Source of the DNA: Alphaproteobacteria bacterium | GTDB taxonomy: Bacteria > Pseudomonadota > Alphaproteobacteria > SHVZ01 | Reading direction: 5' to 3' | NCBI GenBank assembly: GCA_016869285.1 | Contig: VGEN01000010.1 | Location: forward strand, 1 to 52,027 | DNA length: 52,027 nt | Shown here: piece by piece, positions 48,053 to 52,027 of the stretch | How positions within the stretch are numbered: position 1 is the stretch's first letter | How the letters are laid out: each line of letters opens with the position of its first letter | Made by a program: the position numbers and the translations under genes | The notes under the pieces: generated by a model | What the model saw: the letters and a program-made list of their open reading frames with translations, nothing else | What the model was told of the DNA's origin: nothing | The model's database searches: none

Positions 48053-48972
48053 GCGGCGTCGAGCCCCATCAGCGAGCGCGCGAAGGCCGTGGACTCGAAC
48101 GGCCGGAGATCCTCCGCCGACTCTCCGACCCCGACCGCGATCACCGGGATCCTGAACGCGTCGGCGAGCGCGACGAGCACGCCGCCCTTGGCGGTGCCGT
48201 CGAGCTTGGTCACGACGAGGCCAGTCAGCGGCAGCGCTTTGGAGAAGACCTCTACTTGATTGTGCGCGTTCTGGCCGACGGTTGCATCGAGCACCAGGAC
48301 GGTATCGTGCGGCGCGGTCGGGTCGAGCTTGCGGATGACGCGGACCAGCTTGGCCAGCTCCTCCATCAGATGCGCCTTGTTGTGGAGGCGGCCGGCGGTA
48401 TCGATCGCCAGCACGTCGACGCCGTCTCGCCTGGCGCGCTCGAGCGCCTCATAGGCGAGTCCGGCCGAGTCCGCGCCGGCGGCCCCGGCGACGACCGGCA
48501 CGCCGGCCCGCCCGCCCCAGGCCTGGAGCTGCTCGACAGCAGCGGCCCGAAAGGTGTCGCCGGCAGCCAGCATCACGGAGAGGCCATCCGCTTTCCAGCG
48601 ATGGGCGAGCTTGCCGATCGTCGTCGTCTTGCCGCTGCCGTTGACACCGACGACAAGCACGACGTGCGGCTTGCGGGCAGGTTCCGGCCGAAGCTGCGAG
48701 GCGACGGGAGCCAGGATCTCGGCGGCGGCGGCAGCAAAGGCCTCGCGGACCTCGTCACCGGTCACTTCCTTGTCGAAGCGCTCGCGTCGCAGCCGTTCGA
48801 CCAGCTTCGCCGAGGTGGCGACGCCGAGATCGGCCTGGATCAGGGTTTCCTCCAGCTCATCGAGCATTGCCCGATCCAGGCGCCGCTTGGTGACGAGAGC
48901 GGAAATGCCTTGGGTGAGGCGGGTCGCGGTCTTGCCGAGCCCGGCCTTGAGTCGCGAAAGCCAGCCGGTCAC
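48049..48972 (-). CDS. ftsY: Signal recognition particle receptor FtsY
   Basis: A 307-residue SRP GTPase that docks ribosome-SRP complexes to the membrane. The NG domain has the P-loop GVNGSGKTTTIGKLAHR, the insertion-box region AAGDTFRAAAVEQLQ, AIDTAGRLHNKAHLMEELAK, and TKLDGTAKGGVLVALAD. The acidic A domain is absent; only a short N-terminal helix (TGWLSRLKAGLGKTATRLT) remains for lipid binding, as in many alphaproteobacteria. The start is GTG at 48972 inside the mtaB stop (GTGA), so the two are translationally coupled. Confidence 0.96.
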   Translation of the reverse strand: MTGWLSRLKAGLGKTATRLTQGISALVTKRRLDRAMLDELEETLIQADLGVATSAKLVERLRRERFDKEVTGDEVREAFAAAAAEILAPVASQLRPEPARKPHVVLVVGVNGSGKTTTIGKLAHRWKADGLSVMLAAGDTFRAAAVEQLQAWGGRAGVPVVAGAAGADSAGLAYEALERARRDGVDVLAIDTAGRLHNKAHLMEELAKLVRVIRKLDPTAPHDTVLVLDATVGQNAHNQVEVFSKALPLTGLVVTKLDGTAKGGVLVALADAFRIPVIAVGVGESAEDLRPFESTAFARSLMGLDAA

Positions 48973-50210
48973 GAGATCGGACGGCCGAGGAGGCGATCGC
49001 CGTCGCGGGCGGCGAGATGCAGCGAAAGAACCGTGCCGGGCGTGCCGCCGTCGATCGCGACCGGCGAGAAATCCTCGGCGCGGGCGAAGGCCTCGGTCTC
49101 GACCACGGCACCTACGGTGCGGCCGATCTGCCGATCGAGATGACGGAGAAGTGCAGCCGATCCGGCGTCGCGCAGTCGCTGGGCGCGGATCTTGCGCGCC
49201 GGCTTCGGCACGGGGGGCATCCGCGCGGCCGGCGTGCCTGGACGCTCGGAATAGGGGAAGACGTGGAGATAGGCGAGATCCATCTCCTCGACAAGGGCGA
49301 GGGTGTTCTCGAACATCGCCTCGCTCTCCGTCGGAAAGCCAGCGATCAGGTCTGCGCCAAAGGCGATCTCGGGGCGGAGGCTGCGCGCGCGGCGGGCAAT
49401 GGCGAGCGCGTCGGCTCGGGAATGGCGGCGCTTCATGCGCTTCAGCACGAGGTCGTCGCCGGCCTGCAGGCTCAGATGCAGATGCGGCATCAGCCGCGGC
49501 TCCTCGGCGATCAGGCGCCAGAGATCCTCGTCGATCTCCACCGGATCGAGCGATGAGAGTCGGAGGCGCGCGAGGTCCGGCACCTGGGCCAGCACACGGC
49601 GCACCATCTGGCCGAGCGACGGCTTGCCTGGAAGATCGACGCCGTAAGACGTGATGTCGACGCCGGAAAGGACGATCTCCGGATAGCCGGCATCGACCAG
49701 CGCCTGCGCTTGGCGGGCGATGACGCCCACCGGCACCGAGCGGCTGGCCCCGCGCCCGAGCGGAATCACGCAGAAGGTGCAGCGATGATCGCAGCCTTGT
49801 TGTACCTGCACGACCGCCCGGGCCTTGCCGTCGAAGCTCTCGATCAAGTGGTGCGCGGTCTCGCGCACGCTCTGGATGTCGTTGACGCGCACGCGAGCTT
49901 CCGCGGGAAGGAAGCCTTCGACCGTCAGCTTCTCGGAATTGCCGATGACCTGATCGACCTCCGCCATCGCGGCATAGCGTGCCGGATCGATCTGCGCGGC
50001 GCAGCCGGTGACGACGATGCGCGCCGTCGGCCGCTCGCGGCGGGCGCGGCGGATCGCTTGCCGCGCCTGGCGCTCCGCCTCGGCGGTGACGGCACAGGTG
50101 TTGACGATGACGGCATCGTCGAGCCCGGCGGCGCCGGCAAGGCCGCGCATCACTTCCGACTCGTAGGCGTTGAGCCGGCAGCCGAAGGTCAGGACATCGA
50201 GCCCGGACAT
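48969..50210 (-). CDS. mtaB: tRNA t6A37 methylthiotransferase MtaB
   Basis: A 413-residue radical-SAM enzyme that converts t6A37 to ms2t6A37 in tRNAs reading ANN codons. The N-terminal UPF0004 domain has cluster Cys at 11, 39 and 70 (TFGCRLN, VNTCAVTAE, VTGCAAQ). The radical-SAM cluster is C140-x3-C144-x2-C147 in QGCDHRCTFC. HLSLQAGDDLVLKRMKRRH is typical of the family. A C-terminal TRAM-like part starts near 345. It lies 7 bases after dapF and overlaps ftsY by four, making a dapF-mtaB-ftsY operon. Confidence 0.96.
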   Translation of the reverse strand: MSGLDVLTFGCRLNAYESEVMRGLAGAAGLDDAVIVNTCAVTAEAERQARQAIRRARRERPTARIVVTGCAAQIDPARYAAMAEVDQVIGNSEKLTVEGFLPAEARVRVNDIQSVRETAHHLIESFDGKARAVVQVQQGCDHRCTFCVIPLGRGASRSVPVGVIARQAQALVDAGYPEIVLSGVDITSYGVDLPGKPSLGQMVRRVLAQVPDLARLRLSSLDPVEIDEDLWRLIAEEPRLMPHLHLSLQAGDDLVLKRMKRRHSRADALAIARRARSLRPEIAFGADLIAGFPTESEAMFENTLALVEEMDLAYLHVFPYSERPGTPAARMPPVPKPARKIRAQRLRDAGSAALLRHLDRQIGRTVGAVVETEAFARAEDFSPVAIDGGTPGTVLSLHLAARDGDRLLGRPIS

Positions 50211-50217
50211 GGATGTC

Positions 50218-51048
50218 CTATGCCGCGTGCTGAATGTCGAAGGTGCCGGTGAAGGCCGTGGCGACGGGGCCGGTCATTATCACATGGCCGTCCTTGAGCC
50301 ACTCGATCTCGAGCGCGCCCCCGTCGAGAACGACGATCACCCGACGCTCGACGAGCCCGCGCCGGACGGCGGCGACGAGCGTGGCGCAGGCGCCGGTGCC
50401 GCAGGCACGCGTGATCCCAACGCCGCGCTCCCAGACGCGCATGCGAATCTCGGTCGGCGACTTCACCTGCGCCACCTCGATATTGGCGCGCGCCGGGAAC
50501 AGCTTGTGCCGCTCCAGCGGCGGCCCGAGCGCGGCGAGGTCCACCGCTTCGGCATCAGCAACGAAGAAGACCGCGTGCGGGTTGCCCATGTTGACGCCGA
50601 CGGGATCGGAAAGCTGGCCAAGATGGATGCCGAGATGCAGCGTGTCCTTGGGCTCGGCGAGGGGGATGTCGCGCCAGTCGAGCTTGGCCGGGCCCATGTC
50701 GACGGCGACACGGCCGTCGGCAGCCGCCTCGGCGTCGAGAAGGCCGACCACGGTCTCGATCACCGCATGGTCGCGGCCTTTCTCCGCCATCAGGAGGCTG
50801 GCGACGCAGCGCGCTGCGTTGCCGCAGGCCTCGACCTCGCCGCCATCCGCATTGCGGATGCGCATGAACGCATCGGCGAGACCCGCGCGCGGCGGCTCGA
50901 TGACGATGAGCTGATCGCAGCCGATGCCCGTGCGGCGGTCGGCAATCCGTCGCGCTAACCCGTCATCGAGCGCAAGCGATTGATCGCGCGCGTCGATCAC
51001 GACGAAGTCGTTGCCGAGCCCGTGCATCTTGCGGAATGCGATCGCCAT
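50218..51048 (-). CDS. dapF: Diaminopimelate epimerase
   Basis: A 276-residue cofactor-independent epimerase of LL- to meso-diaminopimelate, needed for lysine and peptidoglycan. The catalytic pair is C75 in [13 protein letters not shown] and C216 in [13 protein letters not shown]. The N-terminus [17 protein letters not shown] is canonical. Length is normal. It is first in the dapF-mtaB-ftsY operon; the PilZ gene upstream on the same strand is 76 bases away. Confidence 0.97.
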   Translation of the reverse strand: MAIAFRKMHGLGNDFVVIDARDQSLALDDGLARRIADRRTGIGCDQLIVIEPPRAGLADAFMRIRNADGGEVEACGNAARCVASLLMAEKGRDHAVIETVVGLLDAEAAADGRVAVDMGPAKLDWRDIPLAEPKDTLHLGIHLGQLSDPVGVNMGNPHAVFFVADAEAVDLAALGPPLERHKLFPARANIEVAQVKSPTEIRMRVWERGVGITRACGTGACATLVAAVRRGLVERRVIVVLDGGALEIEWLKDGHVIMTGPVATAFTGTFDIQHAA

Positions 51049-51124
51049 CGCCGGCCTTATAGGCCCGCCGCGCAGACCCTGTCCATGTGTGTCGGAGGTC
51101 GGGCGAAGCGCCCGCCCGGCAAGG

Positions 51125-51478
51125 TCAGCCGACCTTGTAGTAGTCCAGATATTCCTGGATCTGTTTCTTCTGTGCCGGGTGGAGCAGGAAGAATCGTGCC
51201 GCGAGACCTTCGTCGTCGACGCGCATGACCAGCACGTCCGCGTCGAAGTCGATGTTGAACTTGTCGTCCTTGAGCTTGATCGTCACGCGTGAGCGCTGCT
51301 TGGCGATCAGGCCGCCATTATAAGGGCCGACAAGGATGCCCTGCGTCGACCAGTTCTTCAGACGATAGTTCTTGCCGTCGATGATGACAGCCGCCTCGCC
51401 GCGAGCATCCACGCGTGGCGCCTTGCGCCTATTGGCGCCCGCATCTTCGGTGAAGAAATTCTTGATCTGCTTGAACAT
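51125..51478 (-). CDS. PilZ domain protein (c-di-GMP binding)
   Basis: A 117-residue single-domain PilZ protein. Both c-di-GMP motifs are intact: Arg-x-x-x-Arg as RKAPR (residues 18-22), and Asn-x-Ser-x-x-Gly as NWSTQG (42-47). The C-terminal helix ends [22 protein letters not shown] 51478 follows GAGG at eight bases; an in-frame GTG nine bases earlier is possible. Such proteins read c-di-GMP levels and affect motility, exopolysaccharide or secretion; the target here is unknown. A tandem 20-base repeat lies 48-88 bases upstream of the start. A second PilZ gene existed just beyond, now cut by the IS. Confidence 0.9.
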   Translation of the reverse strand: MFKQIKNFFTEDAGANRRKAPRVDARGEAAVIIDGKNYRLKNWSTQGILVGPYNGGLIAKQRSRVTIKLKDDKFNIDFDADVLVMRVDDEGLAARFFLLHPAQKKQIQEYLDYYKVG

Positions 51479-51526
51479 GGCTCCCACCTCACCGGGGCGG
51501 CAATTTCCCTGAGAAAGCTCGACGCC

Positions 51527-51566
51527 CTGATGCGAATCACTTAGACCTGATGCGAATCACTTAGAC
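51527..51566. repeat. Tandem 20-base repeat upstream of the PilZ gene
   Basis: CCTGATGCGAATCACTTAGA occurs twice head-to-tail with no mismatch. It lies 48-88 bases before the PilZ start, where a promoter or operator would be. It may be a duplicated binding site or a recent slip duplication. Confidence 0.9.
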
Positions 51567-51842
51567 AAGTCTGGAAGACCCTAACCGAAAGTCAAGCGGA
51601 AAGGAGCGAATTCCTTTAGTGATTCCTGGGACTTAGCTAAATTACCCACAATCCCACAAGACCAAGCGTAACAACGCTTAACCCGCCTTATTCACAGCGA
51701 TCATGAATAGCTGATTTTTCGCGGCAATTGAGAATCGAGGCTGCCACGGTTTCAAAGGCTTGCGATATCAGCCATGTGAGCGCCCACTTAGTTTTCTTGA
51801 GAATAGCTAAAATCATCGTGAATAAGCTCGGTTAAGCGCCCA
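51567..51842. other. AT-richer intergenic region with DnaA-box-like words and short repeats
   Basis: No gene seen. Base composition is clearly richer in A+T than the flanks. It holds TTATTCACA (51688-51696), a full DnaA-box match to TTATNCACA. It also holds TTACCCACA (51642-51650) and TTATTCACG on the other strand (51825-51817), each one base off. TTAACCCGCCTTATT (51679-51693) resembles the CtrA site TTAA-N7-TTAA with one mismatch. Direct repeats are AGCGCCCACT (51779 and 51835) and GAATAGCT (51705 and 51801). It may be the control region of the two PilZ genes, or origin-like; neither is shown. Confidence 0.5.
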
Positions 51843-51905
51843 CTAGGTGTAGCGGGCCAAGTAATCCTGGACCTGTTTCTTGTCGGCAGGGGCGAGATAG
51901 TAGAA
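51843..51905 (-). pseudogene. 3' remnant of a second PilZ gene, cut by the IS
   Basis: The minus strand from 51905 reads FYYLAPADKKQVQDYLARYT and then TAG at 51845-51843. This aligns without gaps to the C-terminus of the neighbouring PilZ protein ([19 protein letters not shown]), with 11 of 19 residues identical. The frame is interrupted exactly at the IS boundary (51906). So the IS sits in the gene's 3' part; the rest is beyond the window or lost. Confidence 0.85.
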
Positions 51906-52027
51906 GGGGCTGTCCCAGATAACTACCTGAGATGACGCTTAACCCATTGTTTGATCTGGGTTAGTTGCTTGGATGGGTCACTGGTGTTGAAGCGCCACTC
52001 GCACTCTTTCAAGAATAGCCCGAAATG
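51906..52027 (-). mobile_element. IS1595/ISXO2-like insertion sequence, second copy, 3' part
   Basis: The 122 bases are the exact reverse complement of 175-296, so this is the same element in opposite orientation, also cut by the window end. It starts GGGGCTGTCCCAGATAAC at 51906 and encodes the last residues of the transposase on the minus strand (stop at 51923-51925). The 8 bases just outside, TAGTAGAA, are within the PilZ remnant and would be one side of the target duplication. Confidence 0.9.

Overview
This 52 kb window is high-GC, densely coded chromosomal DNA. It looks like an alphaproteobacterium: a Usg-family protein, the argD-argF-hslO and dapF-mtaB-ftsY gene orders, COX15-type heme A synthase, TAXI-type TRAP transport and a CIRCE-controlled groESL operon all point that way. 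I cannot name the genus from sequence alone. Most of it is ordinary core chromosome.

Both ends are cut inside the same insertion sequence, an IS1595/ISXO2-like element. Bases 175-296 are identical, as reverse complement, to 51906-52027. The window is therefore probably a contig or segment bounded by repeat copies. At the left edge the IS end abuts a TATAAT box and a chromate-resistance chrB-like gene. At the right edge the IS cuts a second PilZ gene, of which only the last 20 codons remain.

Layout, left to right. 1-4870: IS remnant, chrB-like gene, pepN and an AEC permease. 4904-7037: groESL with terminator, CIRCE and promoter. 7186-9582: usg, a hypothetical gene, an EamA exporter and a GST-like gene. 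9579-13133: a very large fused Fe-S flavoprotein that resembles NfnB joined to NfnA. 13199-18136: heme A synthase, an amidase, an acetylpolyamine/histone deacetylase homologue, a lipoprotein and Hsp33. 18138-20234: argF and argD. 20392-29078: a ketopantoate-reductase-like gene, LysE, NnrU, an RND efflux pair, an MFS carrier and another GST-like gene. 29241-30784: a lytic transglycosylase and a 3-hydroxyacyl-CoA dehydrogenase.

30914-36575 is a likely catabolic and uptake cluster. It has an IlvD/Edd sugar-acid dehydratase, an HpcH/HpaI aldolase, a decayed P-loop gene, and a TAXI binding protein with its fused TRAP permease. 36572-43686 holds serB, miaA and the branched-chain amino acid genes ilvB, ilvH, ilvC and leuA. 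43728-48052 is the cell-shape operon mreB-mreC-mreD-mrdA, here without rodA. 48049-51048 is the dapF-mtaB-ftsY operon on the minus strand, followed by a PilZ gene and an AT-richer intergenic stretch with repeats and DnaA-box-like words.

The most interesting items are the Nfn-like single-chain fusion, the TAXI transporter beside sugar-acid enzymes, the IS-made candidate promoter giving a leaderless chrB transcript, and the tandem PilZ locus broken by the IS. I saw no CRISPR array, tRNA, rRNA, prophage or defence island.
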